The notes under the pieces were generated by a model. The model was given only the letters and a program-made list of their open reading frames with translations, was not told the origin of the DNA and made no database searches. Below, piece by piece: positions 8,229 through 17,383 of a stretch of 64,000 bases of DNA. Each line of letters opens with the position of its first letter. The stretch's first letter is position 1. The position numbers were made by a program, and so were the translations under genes. Source of the stretch: Paenibacillus rhizovicinus (GTDB taxonomy: Bacteria > Bacillota > Bacilli > Paenibacillales > Paenibacillaceae); contig NZ_CP048286.1 in the NCBI RefSeq assembly GCF_010365285.1, positions 1,817,001-1,881,000 of the forward strand, given 5' to 3'.

Positions 8229-9152
8229 TCACTTCTTTAGCTGCCAAGTCTCCCCGTGCGGCAAAATCCGTACGGTTTCCGCGGTAAGCCGCAGCCGGTT
8301 CATCTCCGCTTCCAACCGGTCGAGCGCTTCGCGCGGCGTATCGTCCGCCAGCTTGTAGGAGCCGTAATGCATCGGCACGAAGCAGCGCGCGCCCGTATCG
8401 CGGAACGCCTTGAGCGCCTCCTCCGGCGTTACGTGCTGCGGCCCCATGAACCATTCCGGATCGTACGCGCCGATCGGCATGAGCGCCACGTCGATGTCCG
8501 GGAATCGCATCCCGATCTGCTTAAATCCGTCGAAATACCCGCTATCTCCCGCAAAATATACGGTCGGCGCATCCTTGCACTCGATGACAAACCCGCCCCA
8601 GAGCGAGGAGTTCGTATCGACCAGCGTTCTTCTCGTCCAGTGCTGCGCCGGAACGAAGGTGAATTTCACGCCGCTTACCTCGGCCGACTGCCACCAGTCC
8701 AGCTCGATGATGGACGAGAAGCCTTTGCGGCGGAGCTTGTCGGCCAGGCCGACGGGCACGATCAGCACTTTGCTGCCGGTCAGCTGCTTCAGGGAAGCGA
8801 TGTTCAAGTGATCGTAATGCGAATGCGAGATGAGAATGACGTCGACCGGCGGAACGTCGGCCGCGCTGATCCCCGGGCGCGTCAGCCGTCTATGGAATGC
8901 CAGTTTCTCCGCCCATATCGGATCGGTGATGATATTCAGTCCGGCGAGCTGCATGAAGAACGTGGAATGGCCGACCCACGTCAACGTTGGCTCGGTTGAA
9001 TTGCCGTGCAGGTATACGAGGTCCGGGTCGACGAAGGGCACTTGGTACGAATAGTCTTTGTCTTTCATTTTGCCGCCGCGCTGTCTGCGCCATTGTCTGA
9101 CTTCCCGGAATGTTTTAGGTACGGCAGCAGGGTCTGAATTGGTGTAGCGCAT
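8229..9152 (-). CDS. MBL-fold metal-dependent hydrolase (UlaG/NAPE-PLD-like)
   Basis: A 307-residue metallo-beta-lactamase-fold protein. The metal-binding HxHxDH motif is HSHYDH at 110-115; further ligands are likely in FVPAQHW, YFAGDSGY and VPMHYGS. The opening TLTWVGHSTFFMQLAGLNIITDPIW is typical of the UlaG/NAPE-PLD-like branch, which hydrolyses phosphodiester or lactone bonds. There is no signal peptide, so it acts in the cytosol. The start has GGGAGA nine bases upstream. It precedes the ABC-F gene on the same strand. The substrate is not known. Confidence 0.88.
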   Translation of the reverse strand: MRYTNSDPAAVPKTFREVRQWRRQRGGKMKDKDYSYQVPFVDPDLVYLHGNSTEPTLTWVGHSTFFMQLAGLNIITDPIWAEKLAFHRRLTRPGISAADVPPVDVILISHSHYDHLNIASLKQLTGSKVLIVPVGLADKLRRKGFSSIIELDWWQSAEVSGVKFTFVPAQHWTRRTLVDTNSSLWGGFVIECKDAPTVYFAGDSGYFDGFKQIGMRFPDIDVALMPIGAYDPEWFMGPQHVTPEEALKAFRDTGARCFVPMHYGSYKLADDTPREALDRLEAEMNRLRLTAETVRILPHGETWQLKK

Positions 9153-9325
9153 CTCTCACATCTCCCATTTGTTGGCTGGCTTCCTGGTGCTCTTCTCGTC
9201 AATGGGGGAGTTCCGGCACCGGAGCGCTCTCTCTTCTCTTTCAAAGATACCAATCTTAAATCTATTAATCAAACGGCAAGGGGGGCGGAAAAGTCACGGA
9301 ATGTGAACGGGAGGCGAAACATTTG

Positions 9326-9472
9326 GGGGAATGGGGGAATGGGGGATTGCGGGATTGGGGGATTGGGGGATTGAGGGAGTAAGGCTGACTCGGCGGTCGG
9401 GGGAATCGCGCGATTGCAGGAGTAGAGCTGGCGGGGTGGTTGGGGGAATGGCGGGATTGTGGGAGTATGGCT
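9326..9472 (+). repeat. G-rich minisatellite, 43-bp period, G-quadruplex potential
   Basis: From 9326 to about 9375 runs of 3-5 G recur every 7-9 bases (GGGGGAATGGGGGATTG type). From 9376 a unit starting GGAGT recurs at 9376, 9419 and 9462, exactly 43 bp apart. The plus strand meets the G-run pattern of a G-quadruplex. No coding sequence is supported here. Confidence 0.8.
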
Positions 9473-9540
9473 GGCATTCTTGGACCTTCAGTTTGTAAGA
9501 GTTCTCCCGGCTAGCATGCCTTATGCCCGCTTGCCGCTTG

Positions 9541-9645
9541 CCTCGTAACCACCTCAGACCTCATACCATATGCCTCTTGCCTCGTGCTTCATGCCTCATG
9601 CTTCTTGCTTCGTGCCTCATACTTCTTGCCTCATACCCTATACCA
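9541..9645. repeat. Pyrimidine-rich short repeat
   Basis: A degenerate series of 7-8-base units of the type TGCCTCA / TGCTTCT runs for about 100 bases. Nothing else was seen between it and the motif pair at 9668-9740. Confidence 0.6.
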
Positions 9646-9667
9646 CCGCTGGCCACGTTTGCTGACT

Positions 9668-9740
9668 TGTAGTGTACGGGGTGCAGCTCTTTCTCGTTTT
9701 TCGCTGCGTTTTCGAGTATGTAGTGTACGGGGTGCAGCTC
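9668..9740 (+). repeat. Two copies of a scattered motif, 51 bp apart
   Basis: The segment containing GTAGTGTACGGGGTGCAGCTC occurs at 9668-9689 and again at 9719-9740. Related copies of the core lie at 23388 and, inverted, near 31500. The second copy is 86 bases before the start of the CvfC-type gene, so it may sit in its leader. Confidence 0.8.
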
Positions 9741-9826
9741 ATTTGGTTCATCCGCGGTTTGTGAATCGCCTGCCGGATGGTTTACACTGGAAAGGCATGC
9801 ATGTCTGTGATACGGAGGTATATCTG

Positions 9827-10993
9827 ATGAAATTGATTGGCATTGAACCTACGCCAAGTCCGAATACGATGAAGCTGAACGTGGACGAGAAGCTTGCGCC
9901 CAATCAGCGTTTGAGCTATGCGCCCGCAGATGCTTCGGGCGCGCCGGAACCGCTGCGCAGCCTGCTTGCCATTGAAGGCGTGCGGGGACTGTTCCGCACG
10001 GCGGATTTTATCGCGCTCGACCGGAAGCCGGGGGCGGACTGGGAGCGCATTTTGACCGCGGCGCGGGCGCTGCTGCAGAGCGGCGAGGCCGGCGGAGCCG
10101 GTAATGTCGGCGGGCCCGGCGCTGCCGATGCTTTCGGCGAAGCCCACGCGTTCGTGCAGCTGTATCGGGGGATCCCGATGCAGGTGCGCGTGCGCACGCC
10201 GGGCGGCGAGTCGCGCGCCGCGATGCCCGCGGCATTCACGGAGGCGGTCACCCGCGCGGCCGCCGCTTCCATGATCCGCGAGCGGAAGCTGGAGGAGCTC
10301 GGCGTTCGATACGGTGAGCCCGAGGAAATTGCCGCGGAGCTCGTGCGCGAGCTGGAAGCCGCCTATCCGCAGGAGCGGCTGGAAGTGCTCGTCGAGGCGG
10401 CGCTCGCGCTCGGCGCCTCGGCAGAGGGCGAAGCCCCGCCGGCCGTGCGCCCGGCGCCGCTGACGGCAGCGCAGCTAACGGAGCGGCTGGCGGACGCGGA
10501 CTGGTCCGTCCGCTACGAGGCGCTGAACCGCACGGCGCCGACGCCGGAGATGCTGCCGCTGCTCGCTCAGGCCATTGCCGACGACAACGCCTCCATCCGG
10601 CGGCTGGCCGTCGTCTACCTCGGCGAGCTGCGCCTGCCGGAGTCGATGCCGCTGCTGTTCGCTGCGCTGCGTGACGCCTCGGCATCCGTCCGGCGTACCG
10701 CCGGCGACACCTTGTCCGATCTCGGCGACCCCGCCGCCGTCGGACCGATGATCGAAGCGCTCCGAGACCGCAACAAGCTGGTCCGCTGGCGCGCCGCGCG
10801 CTTCCTCTACGAGGCCGGCGACGATACGGCCGTCGAGGCGCTTGAACAAGCCGCGTCTGACCCGGAATACGAGGTCAGCCTGCAGGCCCGCATCGCGCTG
10901 GAACGCATCCAGCGCGGCGAAGAAGCAGCCGGATCCGTCTGGCAGCAGATGACGCGCAGCCGCGAAGGCGGCGATGGAGGGACCGTCGAGTAG
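9827..10993 (+). CDS. CvfC-type protein: Nfu N-terminal domain plus HEAT repeats
   Basis: A 388-residue protein. The first 90 residues (IGIEPTPSPNTMKLNVDE) are the N-terminal domain seen in Nfu-type Fe-S scaffold proteins, but the CxxC-bearing scaffold domain is absent. The middle is Ala/Arg/Glu-rich and helical. Residues from about 210 to 370 form HEAT/PBS-type repeats (WSVRYEAL, ASIRRLAVVYLGEL, ASVRRTAGDTLSDLGDPAAV, KLVRWRAARFLYEAGDD). This is the layout of the conserved virulence factor C family (B. subtilis YpgR), whose molecular role is unsettled. GGAGG lies eight bases before the ATG. Local GC content is clearly higher than in the neighbours. Confidence 0.85.
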   Translation: MKLIGIEPTPSPNTMKLNVDEKLAPNQRLSYAPADASGAPEPLRSLLAIEGVRGLFRTADFIALDRKPGADWERILTAARALLQSGEAGGAGNVGGPGAADAFGEAHAFVQLYRGIPMQVRVRTPGGESRAAMPAAFTEAVTRAAAASMIRERKLEELGVRYGEPEEIAAELVRELEAAYPQERLEVLVEAALALGASAEGEAPPAVRPAPLTAAQLTERLADADWSVRYEALNRTAPTPEMLPLLAQAIADDNASIRRLAVVYLGELRLPESMPLLFAALRDASASVRRTAGDTLSDLGDPAAVGPMIEALRDRNKLVRWRAARFLYEAGDDTAVEALEQAASDPEYEVSLQARIALERIQRGEEAAGSVWQQMTRSREGGDGGTVE

Positions 10994-11214
10994 TTCCTAC
11001 TCGGTATCAATGGCGACGGCGTGAATGCTGGCGCGCAACCGTCCTCGGCAGCAAAAACAATGGTATGGATGGCGGCGGCGAACACGGCAAGCGGCCCGGG
11101 CCTCATCTGCAGCGAAGCCTACGGCATGAATTGGGGCGACTAACGCGGCGAGTGGTCCTCATCCGCAGCAAAGTCGAAGTTCTTCTCCCCTATCCGAGGC
11201 ACGATGTAACATTC
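10994..11214. other. Intergenic stretch, nothing recognised
   Basis: Between the CvfC-type gene and the nested repeat element I see no ribosome site with a plausible reading frame, promoter or hairpin that stands out. Confidence 0.5.
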
Positions 11215-11406
11215 TAACGAATCGTACGCACCTTAATCGGCCAAATAGAGTTCTTTGTAAAATGTAACGAATCTAGGACACCTTATATTAGTGAAATCGG
11301 TGAAAAAGCCTAGAAATCGGCTCATTTCTGCCAAATAGCGCTGCTAGGGTTCGTTAACTTGCAAAAGTTGCCTAAAACGGCCCAATAGCGTGCATTCGAT
11401 TCGTTA
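11215..11406. repeat. Nested inverted-repeat element, 192 bp
   Basis: The outer ends are TAACGAATCG (11215) and its exact complement CGATTCGTTA (ending 11406). An inner pair, TAACGAATCTAG (11265) and CTAGGGTTCGTTA (ending 11356), is offset by exactly 50 bp on both sides. The arms beyond the terminal 10 bases are still partly complementary. An element of the same geometry lies at 61044-61236. It has no coding capacity. Confidence 0.82.
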
Positions 11407-11729
11407 GCGTGGACGGTCAGCCAGATCGGTCAGTCAGACGGCCAGCCAGCAATCAACAGTAGTCTAACGTGATGAGGTATCGTGTTTCCGCGGCACTATC
11501 GGCGTCGGGCGCCAACGTTTCATATCTGCGCTGTTGCCCGCTTCCGCAATGCGACGATTCGGCGAGTATGCGCAGCAAAGACAGCATTGGCACGAGCGCG
11601 TCACGATTGCATCGCGCTTAAATTGCCGACCTCCACCGCAGCGCATAATACAACGCAAACGCAGGCATTTGCTTTGGCCTCTGCTTTGCAGCCTCTGCAC
11701 GGCAGCCTCCTGCCGAGCTCGAATATCGC
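11407..11729. other. Intergenic stretch, nothing recognised
   Basis: This stretch holds no gene that can be supported. Short direct repeats (GGTCAGCCAG type) occur near 11415-11450. Confidence 0.45.
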
Positions 11730-11777
11730 AAAAAGACGCTTCCAATCCCACGCACAAGTGGTTTTGGAAGCGTCTTT
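11730..11777 (-). terminator. Terminator of the GH78 gene
   Basis: A 14-bp stem (11732-11745 with 11764-11777), whose loop can itself pair, is followed by TTTTT on the minus strand. It starts 18 bases after the rhamnosidase stop codon. Confidence 0.85.
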
Positions 11778-11794
11778 GTTTTCCAGTTCCAGCG

Positions 11795-14164
11795 CTAAAC
11801 CGAGCACTCCACCCGGAACGCAGCCTGATCCTGCTCATGCACCGTGCCGTCCGGAAGAACGACGACGACCGGCACGCCTGCCGGAACCTCCGCGTCCAGC
11901 ACGAATTTGCTGCCCGCGATTACCCAGCGAACGCGCACTTCGCCTTGCAGCGTCGGAACGACGCCCTCGGCCCAGGTCTGTCCCGCAGGTTTCGGCTCGA
12001 TGCGGATCGACGCGAAACCCGGCCGGGCCGGTTTCACCCCGAGCGTCTCCGCCGGGTATTCGTACAGCGGGAGCGAGCTCCACGCATGGTTGTCGCTGCG
12101 CTGATGCACCGGATCCTCCACCCATGCGGTAAGCCCGAGGGCGATCTGATCTTTCCATACCTGCCACAGCTGCTCGGTCCGGCCGTAGCGTCCCGCTTTC
12201 GCGAGCGCGCGGAACAAGAAGTGGCTCATGGAGAAGGAAGCCGCCGCCAAGTCCGTACGCGCCAGCATGCGATCCATCAACTCGCCCGCCGCTTCGCCTT
12301 CCACGGCTCCGGAGAGCACCGCCCACAGCTGCGAATGCTGACTGAACATGGCAACGGAAGGGCCGTCGCGGAACAAACCGCTTTCCTCGTCGTAGCAAGC
12401 GGCGAGCACCGCTTCGTTCACGGCTTGCGCGCGTGCCCGGTATTCGGCCGCCGTGTCGGTGCGGCCTGCCGATTCGTTCAGAACGGCGCCTTGCTGGAGC
12501 GTCATGGCATACATCAGATTATAGGCGGTCAGCGCACCGTGCATTCTAGCCGGCGGAGCGCCCGCCGTCGGATGCCAGGCTTCCACCCAGTCGACGAATG
12601 CCCAATACGGCTCGGGAATGTAACCGACCAGCCCGTCCTCCACCAAGCGATCGAACCAGCCGAGAACGGCATCGATCGTCGGCAAATACCGGCGGACCAT
12701 CGCCGCATCGCCGAAATGCGCATAATGATCGTGCACCATTTGAACCCAATACAGCGCAAAACCCGGAATAACCTGGCGGTCCACGGACGGATAACGGCTT
12801 TGCAGCATGCCGGACGGAATCAGCGAGCTGTGGAAATCATAAATCGTTTTACGTGCCAGACGGTCGTCCCCGCTGACCGAATACGTGAACAGCGCCTGCG
12901 ATTTCGCATCCATGATGTACTGCATTTGCTCGTAGTACGGCGTATCCTCGTACGTGTCCTGCATGCAGTTGCGCAGCGTGTTCAAGCTGATGCGCCACAT
13001 ATCGTCCGTGAGCGGATCGGACGTGCGAACGCCGCCGAGCTCCTGCAGCGGGTAACTCGTTGCGCGCCAGCGCAAACTCGCGAGCGTGAGCGGCTCATCG
13101 CCTGCCTTCAGCACGGCCCGGACGAAGCGGAATGCGCGGCGGCCCATCGGCTCATACGTTTCCGGCTTGCCTGGACGTCCCCAGCCCGCAGGGCTGTAAC
13201 GGTCCTCGTTGCCGATCAGGATTTTGCCTTCGGGATCGTCGCGGACCGTTTTCTTCTGCCCGCCATGCTCTTCGGGATGTTCGTATTCATAGGCTTCCGC
13301 ATAGAGGAGATCGATCTGTCCCCCGCCGCCTTCGAATACGTCCAGCTGCACATACCCCGTCGTGAGCAAGCCGGCATCCAGCTCCAGCCAGACGGATTCG
13401 CCCGGATTCAAGCGCAGCGGGAAGATCGCATTCACGTCCGCATCCCCCTTGATGCCGGATGCGCGCATGATGCGCGTGAACGAGCGCTCCGTCTCCCGCA
13501 GCTCCGGGATCGGCCGCGGCTTCAGCTGCCACGGAAGAAGCTGGCCCCAGAAACGGTCCAGCGGCTCGATCGGCCTGCCGCAAACGCCCCATGAAGAATC
13601 GTCGAATTCGGCCTGGCGCCAGTCAGCCGGAATCAGGCTGCCCTGCACCTCTTCCGTACCGCCCACGAACAGCGTCTGCGTCTCTCTCTGAATGTGGACC
13701 GCAGCGCTGCCCGTCATCAGCCACGAGCCGTCGGTATCGAGCTTCTCCAGCACCTCGCCGTTCTTGTCTTGCAGATTGCCCTGCAGCCACAAGCCGCCGA
13801 TATCCGAACGCCATTCGGACATCGGACCGCCCTCCGACGGGCCGCCGACCAGAATACGGGGATAGTGAACCACTTCCACCGCAATGACGTTGCTGCCTTC
13901 GCGCAGGAAAGGCACGAGATCGATCGTATCGTAATATTGGCTGAAATCATCGCCCTTGCAAGGCCCGCGCAGCACGAAAGTACCGTTCACGTAAAGACGG
14001 TATTTGCTGTCTGCCGTTACTTCCACCCTCAGTTTCGACTCGGCGGGATTGGCGACAAGGAATGATTTTCTGAAGAAGGTGCGTTGTTGCTTGCGTGCAG
14101 ATCCGTTATTGCTGTCGCCGCTTGGCCAAATCCAGGCAGCCGTCCATGTATGCCGGTGCTCCAT
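11795..14164 (-). CDS. GH78 alpha-L-rhamnosidase-like glycoside hydrolase
   Basis: A 789-residue enzyme without signal peptide. The N-terminal half is beta-sandwich (RTFFRKSFLVANPAESKLRVEVTADSKYRLYVNG, the sugar-binding-like domains of GH78). The (alpha/alpha)6 barrel begins near DPLTDDMWRISLNTLRNCMQDTYEDTPYYEQMQY, where the acidic residues fall in the position of the family's catalytic region, and runs to DNHAWSSLPLYEYPAETLGVKP. A C-terminal beta domain closes it. GH78 enzymes release terminal L-rhamnose from plant or microbial glycans; here the oligosaccharide would be imported first. GGAGGG is nine bases before the ATG at 14164. It is divergent from an AraC gene that probably controls it. 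Family confidence is high, exact substrate only inferred. Confidence 0.88.
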   Translation of the reverse strand: MEHRHTWTAAWIWPSGDSNNGSARKQQRTFFRKSFLVANPAESKLRVEVTADSKYRLYVNGTFVLRGPCKGDDFSQYYDTIDLVPFLREGSNVIAVEVVHYPRILVGGPSEGGPMSEWRSDIGGLWLQGNLQDKNGEVLEKLDTDGSWLMTGSAAVHIQRETQTLFVGGTEEVQGSLIPADWRQAEFDDSSWGVCGRPIEPLDRFWGQLLPWQLKPRPIPELRETERSFTRIMRASGIKGDADVNAIFPLRLNPGESVWLELDAGLLTTGYVQLDVFEGGGGQIDLLYAEAYEYEHPEEHGGQKKTVRDDPEGKILIGNEDRYSPAGWGRPGKPETYEPMGRRAFRFVRAVLKAGDEPLTLASLRWRATSYPLQELGGVRTSDPLTDDMWRISLNTLRNCMQDTYEDTPYYEQMQYIMDAKSQALFTYSVSGDDRLARKTIYDFHSSLIPSGMLQSRYPSVDRQVIPGFALYWVQMVHDHYAHFGDAAMVRRYLPTIDAVLGWFDRLVEDGLVGYIPEPYWAFVDWVEAWHPTAGAPPARMHGALTAYNLMYAMTLQQGAVLNESAGRTDTAAEYRARAQAVNEAVLAACYDEESGLFRDGPSVAMFSQHSQLWAVLSGAVEGEAAGELMDRMLARTDLAAASFSMSHFLFRALAKAGRYGRTEQLWQVWKDQIALGLTAWVEDPVHQRSDNHAWSSLPLYEYPAETLGVKPARPGFASIRIEPKPAGQTWAEGVVPTLQGEVRVRWVIAGSKFVLDAEVPAGVPVVVVLPDGTVHEQDQAAFRVECSV

Positions 14165-14189
14165 CGTCGTTTTCCCTCCGCGTATGGTC

Positions 14190-14228
14190 ATGTAAACGCT
14201 TGACATTCTCATTATAGAGAGATAAAAC
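14190..14228. promoter_or_regulatory. Overlapping divergent promoters with a cre-like site
   Basis: Plus strand: TTGACA (14200-14205), 17-base spacer, TAAAAC (14223-14228), a fair promoter for the AraC gene. Minus strand: TATAAT (14216-14211) before the rhamnosidase gene, with no clear -35 box, as expected for an activator-dependent promoter. TGTAAACGCTTGACA at 14191 resembles a CcpA site but has one extra base in the right half, so it is only cre-like. All three overlap within 40 bases. Confidence 0.5.
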
Positions 14229-14301
14229 GAAGGGAAGAGAGATTATCGAATCATTCATGGGGCATATCGGTTCAGAATGAGTGGAGTGGGAGGCCGCACG
14301 C

Positions 14302-15192
14302 ATGACGGAGGAAACCAAGTTTACGCAAGCGCAGTTTATTCATCCGGAGGAACGAATCCGCATTCACCATTTGAACAACGACATCTATCAATCGGTCAGC
14401 TGGCATAAGCATGATTTCGTCGAGCTGTTCTATGTCCGTTCCGGCAAAGCGGTGCACCGGCTGAACGAGAAGACGTTTCGTGCGGGGGCCGGGGATGTGT
14501 TCGTTATTCAAGCCGGGGACATGCATGCGTTCGAGCCGATCACGCCGCATTTTGAGTGGATCGACTGCATGTTCATGCCTGCCTTCATCGATTACGACGT
14601 CCGCACGTTGCTTTCGAGCCGCAAATATTTTGCCAGCGACGGGATGGAAATCGAATATCTGATGCAGACGATGCTGCGGGAATACGAGGACAAGAAACCG
14701 GCTTATCTCACCAAGCTCCGGGGATATCTGCTCGCGCTGCTGGCTGAACTGGGCCGTCAAGGCGAACAGGACGAGGGAGTCGACTACGTCAAACGAAAAA
14801 AAACGCGGCTTCTGCAGGAGGCGATCGAGTACGTCCACCTGCATTACCGCGATAAAATCAAACTCGACGATGCGGCCGGGAAGCTCGGCATCAGCCGCAG
14901 TTCCCTGAACCGCTTGTTCCGGAGCCAGCTGCACGACAGCTTCGCCGGGTTCGTCAACGCCTATCGGCTGGAGCAATGCAGCAGCCTTCTTCGGTCCGGC
15001 GATGCGCCGATCCGGGATGCGGCGCTGGAATGCGGCTTCGTGGACGGGAAACATTTCCGCACCCAGTTTCGCAGGCGCTTCGGCATGACGCCTGGCGAAT
15101 TTCGGAAGGCGGCCATATCCGGCGATGGCGGGACGACAATGCTTGCTGAGACGGATTATGGCCCGCAGCAGCCGCTGGCGATTCCACGGTAG
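14302..15192 (+). CDS. AraC family regulator with cupin sensor domain
   Basis: A 296-residue cytosolic regulator. The N-terminal cupin half (SWHKHDFVELFYVRSGKAVHRL ... GDVFVIQAGDMHAF) would bind a sugar. The C-terminal double helix-turn-helix domain carries LDDAAGKLGISRSSLNRLFRSQL and AALECGFVDGKHFRTQFRRRFGMTPGEFRK. GGGAGG lies eight bases before the ATG at 14302. It is divergent from the GH78 gene with overlapping promoters, so it is the likely activator of rhamnoside use. Confidence 0.92.
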   Translation: MTEETKFTQAQFIHPEERIRIHHLNNDIYQSVSWHKHDFVELFYVRSGKAVHRLNEKTFRAGAGDVFVIQAGDMHAFEPITPHFEWIDCMFMPAFIDYDVRTLLSSRKYFASDGMEIEYLMQTMLREYEDKKPAYLTKLRGYLLALLAELGRQGEQDEGVDYVKRKKTRLLQEAIEYVHLHYRDKIKLDDAAGKLGISRSSLNRLFRSQLHDSFAGFVNAYRLEQCSSLLRSGDAPIRDAALECGFVDGKHFRTQFRRRFGMTPGEFRKAAISGDGGTTMLAETDYGPQQPLAIPR

Positions 15193-15230
15193 CGCCCTCT
15201 TGCCCTCGCGAGCGAGACGGCTCCGAGCCG

Positions 15231-16004
15231 TCACCCCGCTGCCGGATACGGCTTCGTCCACCGGTGATCCTGCTTCATTTGCGCATCTGTTTTCAGAAAA
15301 TACGCATAGCTCGTTTGGCCCGCGCGGTCGGGCACGGGATCGTCCCAGGTTGCGTCCATGTGGTACCACCGGCCGTTCACTTTGACCAGATTCCATACAT
15401 GACTGCCGGAATCTACGCTGCCCTCGACGATTCTCGTCTCGAAACCCGCCAGCTCCAGCATCCGGAAAGCCAGCAGCGAATACCCTTGGCATACCGCCGT
15501 TCCCGAGGTCAGCGCATCGTATGCGGTGTAGTGCTCCAGGTTCGTATCGTAAGCGACATGGGTGACGATCCAGTCATGGATGGCCCTCGCTTGCTGCTGC
15601 TCGCCTACGGCATCCTTCAATATACCCGGCAGCAGTTCTCGTATCTTCCCGTCTACGACCGCCATTTCTTCCGCGGATTCACGGTACGTGACCGACAGAT
15701 TGATCTTGGCCGCTCCGTTCCATGTGCGAATGGTGTACAGATACGCATCCACGTTGTAAGCCGCGTAATCGTCCTCGGCAAAAACTTCCCGAAGCAGCGA
15801 GCCGATTTGCGCCGACAGCTCTTGGCGGTCGCCGACGTAATCGAAGCTGATATCGGTCTTCCGCTCTTCCAGCTGCGTGAAGATCGACGCGCGCAGCTGG
15901 TCCAGCGTCTGTTCGGAGGACGCCATGCCGATGCCGTAGAATTGCGAGCCCAGTCCGGTAATCAGGATCGCGGCGATTCCGAGTCTAATCAGCCACCTCA
16001 ACAT
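15231..16004 (-). CDS. Secreted transglutaminase-like protein
   Basis: A 257-residue protein with an N-terminal signal peptide or membrane anchor (residues 1-28). The C-terminal half is a transglutaminase/protease-like core: the catalytic Cys in SGTAVCQGYS, His in GSHVWNLVKV and Asp in HMDATWDDP form the triad. Such secreted Firmicutes proteins resemble cysteine proteases or peptidoglycan-processing enzymes rather than cross-linking transglutaminases. AGGAGG precedes the ATG. A TATAAT-like box on the minus strand at 16045-16050 may be its -10 element. It is convergent with the AraC gene. Confidence 0.86.
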   Translation of the reverse strand: MLRWLIRLGIAAILITGLGSQFYGIGMASSEQTLDQLRASIFTQLEERKTDISFDYVGDRQELSAQIGSLLREVFAEDDYAAYNVDAYLYTIRTWNGAAKINLSVTYRESAEEMAVVDGKIRELLPGILKDAVGEQQQARAIHDWIVTHVAYDTNLEHYTAYDALTSGTAVCQGYSLLAFRMLELAGFETRIVEGSVDSGSHVWNLVKVNGRWYHMDATWDDPVPDRAGQTSYAYFLKTDAQMKQDHRWTKPYPAAG

Positions 16005-16145
16005 GCGTCCCCCTCCTTGCTTCCGGTTTCCATATCTTCTTGTTATTATACCCAGAATATGTGGGGCTTGAACATGTTATTCGCTATTCGTCTTCTGGCT
16101 GCTGCGAGCGGTCCGCGAGCGCCAAATCCGGCTGCAACGCAAAGA

Positions 16146-16172
16146 AAGGATACCCTTCGCATGGGCATCCTT
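16146..16172 (-). terminator. Terminator of the luciferase-like gene
   Basis: A 10-bp stem including one G-U pair (16146-16155 with 16163-16172), followed on the minus strand by TCTTT, 39 bases after the stop codon. Confidence 0.65.
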
Positions 16173-16210
16173 CGTACACTGGCCTATAGGCTATCGCTGC
16201 AACCTTCCAC

Positions 16211-17287
16211 TCATTGAATCGGCAACTCCTCGACCGCACCCGCCGAAGGCCGTTTCTCCCAGACCTTGCTTGGCGCTTCGCGTCGCAGCACGGGTGCCAC
16301 CTCTTCCGCGAACCACGCCAGCTGCTCCCGTTGCTCGTCTTCGGTCAAGCCGTCCACGCTGATGCTGAGCACGCCATTTCCGAAAGCCTCGCGATAGGCC
16401 AGGATTTTCTCGATGACGCTCTCCGGGCTGCCGATCAAAGCCGGTCCGTTCGCAATCGCATCCTCCAGATCCCGGAACGGCGACTGGTTATGCTGCGCGG
16501 CCGCGGTCGCCTGCATCGCTTCATAATAGGGGCGGAACCTCCGCAGCGCCTCCTCCGGCGTTCGGGCAATATACAAACTGCCGGAGCCGGCCCCGACGAC
16601 GGCATCCTTGGGATCGCGTCCGTAATGAGCCCAGCGCTCGCGGTAATGATCGATCAACGCTTTGTACTTCGCCATCGGGTGAAAAGCGTTCGAAGAGAAG
16701 ATCGGCTCCCCATACTTGGCCGCCAGTTCGGTCGATAGCGTGCTCGATGCGCTGCCATGCCAGACCGGGATCGGCTGCTGCAGCGGTCTTGGCTGCGTCG
16801 TAACGCCGGCAAGCTTCGGCCGGAAGCGCCCTTCCCAGCTCACGTTCTCCTCGTCCCATAATCTTCGGAGCAGCCCGTAGCGTTCCGCCAGCGACTCCCA
16901 CTGATCCTCTTCGGCGATTCCGAAGAGCGGGTAGTGGCGGGGATCGTTTCCTTTGCCGATTACCAGTTCGAGCCGTCCTCTGGACAAGTGGTCCAGCGTC
17001 GCATAGTCCTCCGCCACGCGAACGGGATCGAGCACGCTTAGTACCGTGACGGTCGTCAGCAGCCGAATCCGCGAGGTACTGGCGGCGATAGCAGCCAGCA
17101 TGACCGGTGGCGACGAAGACAGAAACGGGGCACCGTGGCGCTCGCCGATGCCGTAAGCGTCAAACCCGAGCGACTCCGTCAGAATCGCCTGCCGCAGAAC
17201 ATTGCTGATTTTCGCTAGAGGGGTCAGCGATTCCCCCGTTACCGCGTTCGGCATATTCATGATTAGGCTGAACACCGCGATTTTCAA
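16211..17287 (-). CDS. LLM-class flavin-dependent oxidoreductase
   Basis: A 358-residue protein of the bacterial luciferase-like fold. LTESLGFDAYGIGERHGAPFLSSSPPVMLAAIAASTSRIRLLTTVTVL and DHLSRGRLELVIGKG are typical of this family, which uses reduced FMN from a partner reductase to oxidise small molecules. The overall layout recalls the CE1758-type subgroup. The start is most likely TTG at 17287, with GGAGG eight bases upstream; the reading frame is open further up, but without a ribosome site. It is the last gene of a four-gene minus-strand run. The substrate is not known. Confidence 0.85.
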   Translation of the reverse strand: MKIAVFSLIMNMPNAVTGESLTPLAKISNVLRQAILTESLGFDAYGIGERHGAPFLSSSPPVMLAAIAASTSRIRLLTTVTVLSVLDPVRVAEDYATLDHLSRGRLELVIGKGNDPRHYPLFGIAEEDQWESLAERYGLLRRLWDEENVSWEGRFRPKLAGVTTQPRPLQQPIPVWHGSASSTLSTELAAKYGEPIFSSNAFHPMAKYKALIDHYRERWAHYGRDPKDAVVGAGSGSLYIARTPEEALRRFRPYYEAMQATAAAQHNQSPFRDLEDAIANGPALIGSPESVIEKILAYREAFGNGVLSISVDGLTEDEQREQLAWFAEEVAPVLRREAPSKVWEKRPSAGAVEELPIQ

Positions 17288-17383
17288 GCCGCCCGCCTCC
17301 TTACCGCATGATCTCTCTCGTACATGGGTTGTTGTAACTGCAGGTCGCGTCCGCAGCGGCCGCATGGCCCCGACTACCTGAAT

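Noticed and set aside
11534-13594. 686-codon plus-strand frame opposite the rhamnosidase gene
   Set aside because: A shadow of the GH78 gene with arginine-rich, unstructured translation and no start signal.
14191-14205. True cre site before the rhamnosidase gene
   Set aside because: TGTAAACGCTTGACA needs a one-base insertion to fit the CcpA consensus, so it is kept only as cre-like.
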